From positions 682,001-746,000 of the forward strand of contig JAMWFC010000005.1 of the NCBI GenBank assembly GCA_027475525.1: DNA of 64,000 bases. Reading direction: 5' to 3'. Position 1 is the stretch's first letter; each line of letters opens with the position of its first letter. The notes under the pieces were generated by a model. The model made no database searches, was not told where the DNA came from, and saw only the letters and a program-made list of their open reading frames with translations. This DNA comes from Macrolepiota albuminosa (taxonomy: Eukaryota; Basidiomycota; Agaricomycetes; Agaricales; Agaricaceae). The position numbers were made by a program, and so were the translations under genes. This document shows positions 24,005 to 35,460 of this stretch, in pieces.

Positions 24005-25541
24005 CGTGCCAATGGCCGAAACGTTGAGCGACAGAGTCGTGTATCAACATATGCGCAATGGCGACCTCAGGACTAAGGGACAGTCCCTTATCAACGATCA
24101 GGGCATCGTATTCGAGGGCACTAAGCCCATTGACAAGATGCGTCATCAATTCGTCACGCAGGGTCAGGAGAATCAAGCTTCTCCAGTTCCAGAGCGGCGC
24201 AACGATCATGATCAAGGAGACTTCCTCGATCGAGATGGCGCCACGAGATGTGATGTCCCTGGTAATGGCCGGGATGATGGCCCTAGGTTGATTCCTCAAG
24301 ACAAGGGCAATTATGCCCACAGTCGAGGAGGCTCGGGACGTCTTCCGCAAGGTAGACGAGGGAAGTCACTTCCCCATGCCGCTGATTTGGCGACTAGATC
24401 CCTGGGTCAGCGGGAGGCCATTTGAATGCATCGTGAAGCCATGCACGATCGCCTGCATCGAGTAGTCAATGATGCCCTGGGCGTAACCTTACGGTTACCA
24501 GATGGAGTGAAGCTGCGTAAAGCAGACAGTAGGCACATTCGCGCCTATACAGGCGCGTCCAAGTTCAGCGACCTGGAAGATTGGGCGATGGATGTATGCA
24601 CCCATCTTGCCATGTGCTTATATGGAGGTGACCGTATGGAACGAGAACGAATCTTTGTTCTGCCTGAGTTCTTGGCCGGAGAGGCCATGGGATGGTTTCG
24701 ACGGGCAGTACTGCACGTCAACCGTGTCCAATATGACTGGACATTCAAAGGAGTCCTTACAGGACTGTACAATCAATTCGTACACCCCTCAACGCTCCAG
24801 GATGCAAGGCGGGACTTCCAGTCCGCCAAGTACACCGAGAAGTTGGGAGTACAAGGGTTCTATGATACCCTTAATGACCATGCCCAGAACATGGCAGTAT
24901 ATCCAGACAGGTATACAATGCTTGAAACGTTCTTGGATGGCATTCCAGCGGACATGCGCCGCTATTTGATACGTGAGGACGGATTGTCCCCAGAAGTCAA
25001 CAATGTGGAAGAATTTGTGGCATATGCCATCCGGTATGAGCAGTCTCTGAAGACTGCTAACCACTACAAACATCGGAGTGGACACAAAGGGGGATCCAGG
25101 CGACTACCGCCTGGTGGGACACCCTCATGGGGTCAGCATGTGGAGACTTTCCTGGCCAAAAAGACCGATTTGGACCGTGACCGCAACACGCGGTTTGTTG
25201 TATGCAGAACCCCTGCGGCGAATCGAGGGCGGAGCCGCCCACGCCCAGATCGGGTGCCGGACAGAGAACGTCCTAAACCAAGGCTGGACTTCAAACCAGC
25301 CAACCCACCAGGTCAGACGGGGACTTGTTTTGCGTGTGGCCAACCAGGCTACTACGCTACCAACTGCCCTGCGAAGCCAGGAACCCCAAGGAAGGGGTAT
25401 ACATCCCGTGCCCACCTTTGAGCTGCACATACTGCAGCCGCGAGTGGGAGTGATGGAGACGTATCTGCCGATTCTGAGGCAGAGCACCCCACAAACGACC
25501 AGGAGCCCCCAGAGGAGGCATCGGGCGCCGAGCCCAAGAGT

Positions 25542-26195
25542 GTGGTCATGGAGGGGGAGGAGTACGTCACAGTCAACGTATATGACGACGTCTACGACAA
25601 TGAGTATTACAGTCGCGACAGCGACTCTGAGTGCCTAGCGGCGATGACAGATTGGCCGTCCACAAATGATCCTGAACGGAATAACGTGGTTCGGATGAAG
25701 AAGGTGACCCTTCGTCGTGCAGAGGGCACTTTGCAGCACCCTACATTGAAACGAGCAGACAAGGAGTGCCTGGTCTCGTATGTGAACGTAGACGGCCACA
25801 AGGCATGGACCCTATGGGACTCTGGGAGTACTACATCGGGCATAACACCCCAGTTCACCCATGTGTACAGAATATCCGTGCAGGAGTTGGATACGCCATT
25901 GGCGTTACAGCTGGGCACCGTAGGGAGCCGAGCCATGGTGCAGTATGGGACAAATGTGAATGTCCAAATGCCGGGCTCACGTAGCCGGGAATACATGGAT
26001 GTAGCGAACTTTGATCGCTACAATATGATACTGGGAACGCCATTCATGCGGCATAACAAAGTCATACTAGACTTTGACCAATGTCAGGTACTAGTGAATG
26101 GGAAAGTGATCCCAGCCGAACGAGCTACAGCAGACGACACTGATAATCATCTGCGACGTCATCGCACTACGGAGAAACGCAAGGACTCTCCATGA
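25542..26195 (+). pseudogene. Element B aspartic protease
   Basis: A retropepsin-like domain with active site LWDSGSTTSG (near 25815) and the conserved C-terminal ILGTPFM. It lies in the same frame as gag, separated by the TGA at 25419-25421, and the frame runs on to RT through TGAs at 26193-26195, 26379-26381 and 26466-26468. A single protease unit is present, unlike elements A and C. Confidence 0.82.
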
Positions 26196-29100
26196 CTTGG
26201 CCAGCGCAGAGTGCCGGCCGTGGAGGATGTGGAGGAGGAAGTGCAGGCTATGCCTGGACTGAGCACAGACCACAACGTGGTAATGATGAGCGAGGAGGAG
26301 TATCAAGCCTCCAAGAGGAGCAACGAGCGAATAATCGCTCCTGAGATTCGAGGCGCAAGGCCTCCAGACAAACGCCATTGAAAGGTGAGACGACGGGAGG
26401 ACTCAGTGGATGTATGTCCACCTACGTCTTCACGAGTCAAGTTGGAAGACTTGAAAGACAGCATCTGAGAGGCGGAAGCCTCAGTAGAGGGGGACACACG
26501 GTCCCTATGGGAGCGACCAGCCCCCCTGCCAGAGTACGACTGGGCATACGACCCCCAAATGCCGCAAGAGTGGAACGAGCTGGTGGCAGCCACGTGTGCG
26601 CAAAATGCGCACCAGAGATGGATGACCGTCAAACCAGCGTATTGCCAGCCAGCCCCGGACAAGGTGTCCGTAGCGTACTCGCTTGTACGTGAGGGAAAAA
26701 GCCTTGTGGCTTATAAGGCGGTGGCAGCGGGTGCTCTGCTGAGACTACATATACCCAATGACAGTGTCAATCGAGTGCTCGCAATGCGCAAGCAGTATGC
26801 ACTGCCGCCTCGGCCACCCTCAGAGACGGTGGAAGTACTTCCCCTGGTATGTATGAAGGGGAAGCAGAAGGCGACAAGCCTTCGTGAGGAAGATATCCCT
26901 CGGTTGCATCAGCAATGGCAAGAAGAATTTGCTGACATGGTCAATGGGACCAAGGAGGAGCTCCCGCCATGGCGGGAGGTGAACCATGAGATTAATCTCA
27001 TAGACAAGAACAAGCAGTATAAGTACCACTTGCCGCGCTGTCCGCGCGCCCTCCAGGAGCAACTACGCGATAAGACTAATCGCTATTTGAATGCTCAATG
27101 GTGGTCCCCATGCACCACCGCTCAAGCTGCACCGTTATTGTGCATCCCGAAGAAGGATGGAACCCTTTGAACAGCTCTTGATGCGCGTCAGCGCAATGAC
27201 AATACCATAAAGGATGTAACTCCTTTACCAGATCAAGAGATGATCCGGGAAGACATGGCTCGGGCGAAGTATCGCTCGAAGATTGACCTTACTGACGCTT
27301 ACGAGCAGGTGCGCATTTGCACTGAAGACGTACCCAAGACTGTATTTGCATCGATCATGGGCACGTTCACGAGCAACATAATGCAGATTGGAGACTGTAA
27401 TGCTCCAGCAACTTTCCAGAGGCTAATGACCTCTATCTTCCGAGACGTAATAGGACGTTTTATGCACGTCTACTTAGATGACATATTCATCTACTCAGAT
27501 ACTATGGAGGAGCATGAGCAGCACCTCAGAGTCGTATTTGAACGACTGCGCAAGTACAAGTTGTACTTGAAGTGGAAAAAATGTGAGCTCTACGCTCAGA
27601 GTATAGACTGCCTAGGGCATGTCATAGATGAGCGGGGTATCCACCCTGATCAGGACAAGCTCAATCGTATTTGGGAGTGGTGCACGCCCCGAAACTACAA
27701 TGACATCCAACGATTCGTTGGCTTTGTCAACTACATATCGAGCTTCTTGCCCAATGTCACAGCCTATACTGGGCCACTTATGGCCATGACGCAGAACGGG
27801 TCACCGTTCAATTGGAGGCCATTGCACCAGCGGTGCTTTGAGATGGTCAAACGGATCTGTACAAAGACTCCGGTGATTCAACCAATCGACCCTAGACGGG
27901 ATGAGCCTATATGGCTCATTTGCGACGCATCCAAGACAGGCATCGGGGCCATGTACGGCCAGGGAAGCAGCTGGCAGACGTGCTGCCCAGCAGGGTTCAT
28001 GTCAAAGAAGTTCACGACGGCCCAGCAAAACTATGCGGTGCACGAGCTAGAGACTCTTGCCATACTCGAGGCCCTCCTCAAGTGGGAGGATAAGCTGATG
28101 GAATACTCCATCCACATCATAACGGACCACAAGGCCCTTGAGTTCTTTAAAACTCAGGTGAACTTGTCACCGCGTCAGCAATGGTGGATAGACTACATGT
28201 CGAGATACCAGTTCGACATCACCTATGTTAAAGGTGAACTCAACAAAGTGGCAGACTGCTTGTCATGCTACTTTGAGAGTGATGTAGTCGGGGAGGCTCA
28301 CGAGCCTCATGAGTATGTGCAGGCAGACTGCTGCATAGACCCTGATGGAGAGGATTTACCTCTCCACCGATACCAGGAGCTCAGGGAGCATGTCCTGGAA
28401 GTACGCGCTATGCGTGACGATGAACGGAGACGAAGCACTCGCCTCAGAGAGCAGCGTGAAGAGCAGAATGTAGCCGTCCAGTTGCTCAAGGAGCATGAAG
28501 CCGTGGACTCAGCGTCCACTGGGGAGCATGAGCACCATGATATACCCGTTATGCTTGCAGAGATGCTCGAAGACGAATTGCCTTCATCCCAGCCCCCTAG
28601 CCTGGTCAATGACGACTTCCGGAAGGAAGTGGTGCAGAACTATGGCGATGATTCTCTCTTCGCTGAGATAATCGCCAATCCTGACGACCATCCTCGGTTC
28701 AGGCATGAGCCTGGTGGACTGATCATGATGGAGAACCGTCAAGGGGTGGCAGTGGTATGCCTTCCCCATACGCGAACCATTGTTACGCGGGTCTTGGACC
28801 AGGCCCATGCACTGGTGTGGCACTTTGGTCCCGCCCGGACGTTGGGCTACATCTGAAGATGGTATTGGTGGCCACGTATGGCCCAGGAAGTGACTAAGTT
28901 TTGCGCCTCATGCGCAGCGTGTCAGAGGGTAAAGTTGCCCCCTGGATCCCCTCCCAGGAAGCTACACCAGCTACCCGTGCCGGTGAAACCTTGGGATTTG
29001 ATTGGAATGGACTTCGTAGGTCCCTTTCCTGAGTCCAGAGGGTTCGATCACCTCTGGGTGGTCATATGCCGCATGACGAGCATGGTGCACCTCATACCGG

Positions 29101-30098
29101 TGCGAACTACGCTGATGGCTAAGGAGCTGTCATGGATCTACCTGAGGGAGATCGTTAGGCTGCATGGGCTGCCTAGCACCATTGTGAGCGACCGTGACTC
29201 GAAGTTCACATCTCAATGGTGGAGAGAACTCCACAAACTGCTAGGAGCGCGACTCCTCATGTCGATGTCCTTCCATCCTCAAACGGATGGGCAGACAGAG
29301 TGGGCTAACCGCAGTATAGGTCAGATTCTGAGGGCAGTTGTTTGCCCTGACCAACGGGACTGGGTGGACTGGTGTCCACTCACTGAGTTTGCGATTAACG
29401 TGAGTATCTCAGATACCACAGGGTATGCGCCCTTTGAACTCAACGGAGGGTACTTGCCCTCCATGCTGCACAAAGTTCGTGCTGATACGGTGGCTCACCG
29501 CAGAGTTGTTGAGTTTGCCAGGCAGGCCCTGGAGAACATTGCGGCGGCACATGACGCCATCATAGAGGCACAAGTCTTCCAGGCAAAAAACGCCAATCAC
29601 CGTAGGCGAGCAGACCCGCCAATAGCAGTAGGAGCGTTGGTCTACCTATCAACACATAATCTGAAGCTCCCAAAGGGACGGGCGAGTAAACTCTGCCTGA
29701 AATGGGTAGGCCCATACCGCATCCTAGATGCAGAGCCAAGTACCTCCAACTACATGCTGGAGTTGCCTCTGGCATTACAGGAACGACACATCGTTCCTAA
29801 GTTTCATGTGTCGCTGTTGCAACCGTACAGCGCGTCTGATGATGCGCTGTTCCCTAACAGGGCAACCCCAGGCCCCTATGATTTTGGGGCTCGAGATGAT
29901 GACAAATGGTTCGTCGAGTGCATAATTGGGCACCGGTGGACTGAGCGTAACACGCTCGAGTTTGAAGTACGTTGGTCCCTGGGGGACACAACATGGGAGC
30001 CACACTCCCATTGCTCCAAGTTAGTGGCACTTGACCGTTATTTGGAGTTGAAGGGCGTTAAGCGCCCACATCAATTAAGTAAGCGTGCCGGCGCTTAA
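26196..30098 (+). pseudogene. Element B RT-RNase H-integrase with chromodomain-like tail
   Basis: The RT catalytic motif YLDD is at 27471-27482 and RNase H follows (LICDASKTGIGA, THKxLE-type ITDHKALE). The integrase zinc finger (CASCAACQRVK) and the DDE residues (GMDFVGPF, VSDRDSKF, QTDGQTEWANRS) come next. The C-terminus WFVECIIGHR...EVRWSLGDTTWEP is a chromodomain-type sequence. Premature TGAs at 27168-27170 (in conserved RT KKDGTL-x-T) and 28854-28856 (just before the integrase zinc finger) fall where Arg is expected. No frameshift. Confidence 0.86.
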
Positions 30099-30201
30099 TT
30101 TGATTGGCAGTGCCGATCGCGGCTTGGCTGAGTTGGTCAGCAGCTGTGGCTGAAACACGTCTTAAAAGGCGAAATTTCTTTTTCGCCTTTTTCCCTCAAC
30201 C

Positions 30202-30228
30202 ATGGACAACATGCCCGTGGACCTGTCT

Positions 30229-30260
<32 letters not shown>

Positions 30261-33200
30261 CCTTGAGTTTGCGCCGTTGGTCTTACCGTCGGCTGAAGGG
30301 GGGGGGCAGATGGCTCCCCCGCTGACCCAAAATGTGCCCCAGTGGGGACAATCGCGGTCTTACCGTCGGCTGAAGGGGGGGGGCAGATGGCTCCCCCGCT
30401 GACCCAAAATGTGCCCCAGTGGGGACAATCGCAACCAGCTGTGGGCTTCCCACAGCAGCAGCAACCACCAGCGGCGGGCTACCTGCCGCAGCAGCCGGTG
30501 ATCAGTGGCTATCCGCCACTTCAAACCATGCAGGGCAACTTCATGCCCCAGAACGCACCTGTGGGCGGCTATCAGCCCCAACAACCATTACCGGGCGCTT
30601 ATGCGCCACATCACACTGAGGGCCAATCCCAGCAACAGGCCTACGGGGGGCTAGTCAGCCCCCAAGCAGCGTCGGCATGGAGGCAGCTTGCCCCCGTACC
30701 GGCAACAGGGCAACTGGGGACACATCCTTTTCCCCAGTTTACCGCCCCGGCGCACTACCCTGGGATGGGTGGTGTGCCCGTAATGATGCCGTACCCCCCA
30801 GCTTGGATGGGGGCTTGGGGCGCAATGCCCCAGTACAGCGACTCGCATGAGTCGCAAGCCAAGGGAGGCCGGTCGATTTCCCTGTTGACCACAGCACCAA
30901 TTGACAATCTAGAGGGACGCAAAGCATCCCTCGTGCAGGCCACCACGGCCATTGAGAGTACAGAAACTCTCAATACAGAACGGAGCATCAGTTCATCGGC
31001 TGATGCGCCGACGGAGAGCTTGGCCAAGCTCTCCTTGCTACAGCGGCTGGAAATGCCGCACCAATCCGAGCCCAGCTCGGAAGAAGAGTCGCGTCCTCGA
31101 TGTGACAAAGGAAAAGCACGGGCTGTCGAGCCCACTCACAACCAGGACTTAGTCCTGGCTACCCTTCTCCAACGTCTGGGAGATAACAGGTACAATGTAC
31201 CCGCAGAGTCATCATTCCTCCACGATGCGGAGGCAGTCATCCTCATCTGCCGGATGATGGACGACATGGATCATATGCGCGCTCAGCACAAAACTGATCT
31301 CCTTGCCCTATCGGCCACTCGTAAGCGGCAGACTACACCCCCGAGTTGGGACACCGACTCCAGCAAAAGGGCGTGTTGGCAAGGAGTGGAGGACGCGCCC
31401 TCCCGCTCGATTAAGTCGAGCGTTGCTGCCCCTGGCCGGGAGGCCGGTCTAGGACGGGACATCCTCCCTTATGAAGATGTTCCTGCTCCAGCCGCCCCCC
31501 GGCTTATCCAGCGCCTCGCCAGCGGCGCGTCTGAGGTCGCGTCTTCACGACCAGTATCCGTGGTATCCACCACGTACTCTGGGGAGCAGAGTTCCAGGGG
31601 CGTGAGCACACGCCCCACTGAGGCCAAGGCCTCACAACCCCGAAAGGATCGTTGGGGTAAGCAACCGGAAGGGCACGCCTACGTCAATGTGCACTTCCCC
31701 AAGGATGCCCCGAAAGGGGCCCCAGGGGCTAACATCCCCTTTTTACCCGCAATACTGGTAGAGGGCCCGCCAGCCCGACTCCCGCGGTGTGTGTGGGCTA
31801 TGGACCCACGGTCTGAGAAGTCGGAGCTGAAGAGGCTGCCATCCCCGCCTTCCAATGACGATTGGTATGAGGAGCCTGAAGAGGCTCGTATGGAATCCCC
31901 TGTGCCGCATGAGACGGCGGCACAACATATGGCACACAAATGGCGCAACAGCAATCGACGAGCTAAGATGGAGCGTTGGGCGCAGGATAGCGCCAAGCAA
32001 GGAGCTGCCCTCCTCGAGGACCAAACCGGGCGCATTCCTGATGCACTCGGTGTTGTGATCTATCAAGATCACACTATTGAGCGCCAGAACTCATTCTTTG
32101 GCATGGGGTTAGCTCCCCAATTCTATTGGTTGCCAGTGACCAATACCATCTTCGTCAGGCAAGAAGCCCGCGCAGCCAGGTCCTTCGAGGACAATAAACA
32201 GGGCAACGCCGCGGCGACACCCCACAACAGTAAGGTGTACCAAGTGGCACCTCGCGGGTTTCCCCGCAGTCCTCGAGAAGTCCGCAGACTTTATGCACTG
32301 GTTAACAACCAGTTTACGCCGATTCGTCAGCGTCAGTTGGGCTACCTCTTGCTCAACGAATTCAAGCAGGTGGCGCTCAACTGCCACCCTACGGCCCGAG
32401 ACAGAGCTATGTCTCATTTACTCGACGAGGTCGAGTATAGGACTATCGCAGTACCCTTCGTGAGTCCAGAGGAGCGGGAGAACGTCCCGCAAATGATTGT
32501 GCCGTTGCAGCTCTATTGCCGCAAAGAGGGAGGGAAAATTGCCTTCATCGGCCTTACCCTCCCTGATCCAAAGCAACCATTTGCTTTGGACTACCTGGGC
32601 TCATACGCCCTCCTCTATGGACGTCCTGGGACGTCCAACGTATGGACCGGTCTGGCCATGGACCGTGCCATGCGCATTCATTGGCGCAGCCTCTTTGGGT
32701 TTGCGCTTGTATGCGCCCTCAGCGCCAGCTGCGCCTCCAAGGCCACAGTACACAAGTACCTGGCCTACGTATTTGCCTGGCCAGGCCTCTACAAAGAGGC
32801 CATGGCTGAGTACGAGGCAGCCACGGGGCAAGTCTTTGTGCCTCTCCACGCCAACGACCCTAACTTCGAGGCTCAGGCTGTGGACATCCCGGAAGCGTCA
32901 GCTTCCGTATTCACCACTTCGGACGCGTTACGCGTCCTTCTTCATAATCAAATCCCGGTCAGCTGGGCTAACCATGCGTATACTTATAGGGTCACCTACT
33001 TGGCCCATTTATTCTTCAGTGACAGCCAGCTCTACAATGAGGCGGCCGCTATCGACGACGAGAGGCTACAACGCCTCAACCATTACGGTACACCCCAGTC
33101 CATCGCTCAGTGGGATGGGTGGTGCGAGGCCACCATTGGCGATCGTCAACGCCTGATGCTCCAACAGCAGGACAGTCGTCGTGCTTACGACAAGGCACTC

Positions 33201-33595
33201 ACCAAGGGGATGTACCTCCTCATCGGGCAAGACATTCATGCCCGCAAAATCTGGACGCGCCAGTACCCGTCCGACACCGGGGATCTGCCTGATCCCCAAC
33301 CACCTGTCCCAGGGTCGACCATCGACCCCAATCTCACACTGTCCCCCCTCCGGGACTATGACGATTCCCTGCCAGTAGCAGGGCCTTCGGGTACTTCCTA
33401 CGCGCCCACACCCGAGGATGAACTCCTTGACTACGACATGGACGACGCGACTGCCGATCCATTCCGGGAGCCTGGGGACTCTCCCATTGCCCCCGTCCCA
33501 GACTTACCGACGACATGGACGACGCGACTGCCGATCCATTCCGGGAGCCTGGGGACTCTCCCATTGCCCCCGTCCCAGACTTACCGATGGCATGA
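30202..33595 (+). CDS. Element B extra ORF, unknown 1,079-residue protein
   Basis: A sense ORF with its own ATG, 103 nt after the integrase stop and ending 16 nt before the polypurine tract. As assembled it is broken by seams at 30356 and 33511; removing them gives one frame of 1,080 codons including the TGA at 33593-33595. The N-terminus is a polyglutamine run followed by a Gln/Pro/Gly/Tyr-rich segment (about 230 residues, prion-like in composition). Next come a basic patch (CDKGKARAVEP) and a long part with ordered, hydrophobic-containing sequence (about 32030-33200). The C-terminus is acidic. There is no clear signal peptide or transmembrane helix, so envelope-like function is not supported by sequence. 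Unlike gag-pol it contains no premature TGA. I recognise no family. Confidence 0.75.
30279..30432. repeat. 77-bp tandem duplication, seam 7
   Basis: Units 30279-30355 and 30356-30432 are identical; they split the extra ORF near its start. Confidence 0.95.
33434..33587. repeat. 77-bp tandem duplication, seam 8
   Basis: Units 33434-33510 and 33511-33587 are identical, near the end of the extra ORF. Confidence 0.95.
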
Positions 33596-33610
33596 CCGTA
33601 GCTCGGTCTG

Positions 33611-33621
33611 ATTGGGGGGTG
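33611..33621 (+). promoter_or_regulatory. Element B polypurine tract
   Basis: ATTGGGGGGTG immediately before the TG of the 3' LTR, the expected plus-strand primer site. Confidence 0.75.
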
Positions 33622-33854
33622 TGTAGCGTAGTCCGCTATGTGGCGTTGGCCACATAGCTTTACTTACTGTATAGTAGTAAATATTATATTATATTTATTA
33701 TAATATAATATTATTTACATTAGTATATAATTAGTTTACCCTGCTGCTTACAAAGCAGCTTATTTTTGTGTTGTACTTCATAGTCAATAGACCGGACTGG
33801 TCTGATTCTGTGCAGTGTGAACACTAAGCTCACAATTCCTGTAACTTTGTTACA
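33622..33854 (+). repeat. Element B 3' LTR
   Basis: Identical to the 5' LTR as read; followed by the ATGGC target duplication. Confidence 0.93.
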
Positions 33855-35460
33855 ATGGCACTGTGCCTGCAACCTAGGAAATGAGCAGGTAATGATGTAC
33901 CTCCTCATGCTCCTTCCTAAGTTTTTTGCATTGTGCAAAGACAATGAGAGCATCAACAAAGGAAAAGAACACCTTCATGTTGCCCAAATCATCAGCCACA
34001 CTGCGGTCAAGCAAGGAAAGGATCTCAGAAAGAGTCTTGCAGAGGCCTCTCTGGTCGATAAGATGGGGGAAGGTACTCTCATCAGAGAAACACTGAGAAG
34101 GGCATCAGGAAGGATAGAAAGAACAGGGAAAGAAGGGAAAAACAAACCCAGCCCACACTGCCTAAGTACTGAGCACAGTCAGCAGGTGTGCTGGGAAAAG
34201 ACTTGGTGGTGGCACAAAGACCCATGACTGCTTCTGCAAACCATGGGTACTTAAAGACTGCTGTAATGACCCAATTGCCATCACACTTAACGGTGTGCTG
34301 GAACAGTCCATAATAGTTGGTGGGGGCAGGCAGGTTTGGTGGAGGAGAAACAGACTTGGAAGGAGGAGTTGAAATGACAATTTGAGGGTGCAGTCTAGCA
34401 TTTGCAGACTTGCAAGAAGCAGTAGAAACACCAGAAGGAGCCATACTCAGAAATGAGGGCAGACTTTGTTGTATTAAGCTGGTACAGGTACGATCAAGCA
34501 ACTCAAGGAGAGGGAAAAAGCAAAAAAAAATTATTTCTCTATCTACTGCAGATACAAAGAGAAAATTTGATCAAGCAACTCAAGGAGAGGGAAAAAGCAA
34601 AAAAAAATTATTTCTCTATCTACTGCAGATACAAAGAGAAAATTTTAGCTTTGGGTTTGGAGGAAACAAAAATGGAAAGGCTGGACTCACTGAACTGTCT
34701 GCAATGACTGAGGACAATCATTACATAGTATGGGGGAGGTGATACAAATGCCTCTAAAAAATGAGGCAGATGAAAGACAAGAAGGGCTCCCAAAAATATA
34801 AACTCACCAAACACTTATCTGCTGAAAACTGTGAGCAGGCATTGAAAACTGTAGATGCAGGAGCCCTTACCTCGCACAAACCCACTACAAGTAAAGACAA
34901 CAAATTCAGCACATAAGACAGCAAAGTAAGTGACACACCAAACATCCAATCATGGGGATAGCCGATGGGTGGCCATGCTCAGCAAAGATGAGATCTCAGG
35001 ATCTGTCCCAAGATCAAGCTTCATTTAATCTGGCATCAGATATCAAAGTTATCCCCAAAGTAACGACATACCATTAACCATGACACTGAACCCACATCCT
35101 CAACACCTCGACACAGCTTACTATGACCATGTGACCACAACATGATGAGGAGATGCCAAGGAAGGAAGAAGAGGGATGGAAAGAAGCAAAGAGGTCAGAA
35201 GGCAAACTCAGCCAAAGAAAATTATGGCCAAACCTTTAGCCACAATGCCAAGTGCCAGCAGAGCAACAACTGAGGTCCAGACCTGGCATAACTCTGCTCC
35301 GAATGTGAGAACCTGAAAACAAAGCTGAAACAAGGACAGCATGCACACAGAAACCATGGTCTGTGCATTGGGAAATCAGTATAAAGGGGAAGGAATAATG
35401 GGGGAGTTGGGCAAGTAATTGCCTTGCCATGGCTTGGGGTCCCCAGGGAGCAGACTACTT
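33855..35460 (-). other. Candidate spliced gene or older repeat interrupted by element B
   Basis: On the minus strand a possible start ATG lies near 34440 (MAPSGVSTASCKSANARLH), followed by an open stretch to about 34200. A second open stretch near 34060-33900 has coding-like composition (MKVFFSFVDALIVFAQCKK). Frames change between them, so introns or decay must be assumed, and I could not define a full exon chain. Removing element B would join this strand to the minus-strand candidate exon near 22155-22220. There is no recognised domain. The 77-bp seam at 34569 lies upstream of the possible start. Confidence 0.3.
34492..34645. repeat. 77-bp tandem duplication, seam 9
   Basis: Units 34492-34568 and 34569-34645 are identical, outside any recognised element. 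Confidence 0.95.

Larger units (their letters stand above)
22706..25421 (+). pseudogene. Element B gag
   Basis: The start is taken as the ATG at 22706; a further ATG follows eight codons later. The N-terminal third is low-complexity. The capsid-like region is at about 24560-25060 (FLAGEAMGWFRRAV, FKGVLTGLYNQF, a retrotransposon-gag pattern). A zinc knuckle near 25325 reads CFACGQPGYYATNC, with Tyr where the CCHC His is expected. The apparent ORF is cut by seams at 23753 and 23928; collapsing both puts 22706, 23761 and 23937 in one frame. TGA at 24423-24425 and 25419-25421 interrupt that frame. Confidence 0.78.
22366..33854 (+). mobile_element. Ty3 element B with a long extra ORF
   Basis: LTRs at 22366-22598 and 33622-33854 are each 233 bp and appear identical by eye. 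The target duplication ATGGC is at 22361-22365 and 33855-33859, and a polypurine tract ATTGGGGGGTG (33611-33621) precedes the 3' LTR. Order: gag, protease, RT, RNase H, integrase with chromodomain-like tail, then a separate sense ORF of about 1,079 codons. After collapsing two 77-bp seams, gag through integrase is a single frame from 22706 to 30098 interrupted by seven TGA codons and nothing else. The primer-binding site after 22598 is not recognisable as tRNA- or self-type. Confidence 0.92.

Noticed and set aside
22706..30098. UGA recoded as a sense codon in this genome or these elements
   Set aside because: Sister copies A and C have CGA at the sites where the other has TGA, in both directions, and TAG and TAA stops also occur. 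CpG decay explains it without recoding.
30202..30432. Programmed frameshift near the start of the element B extra ORF
   Set aside because: The frame change coincides exactly with a 77-bp seam and disappears on collapse.
30202..33595. Envelope gene of an errantivirus-like element
   Set aside because: The position fits but no signal peptide, furin-like site or membrane helix is visible.
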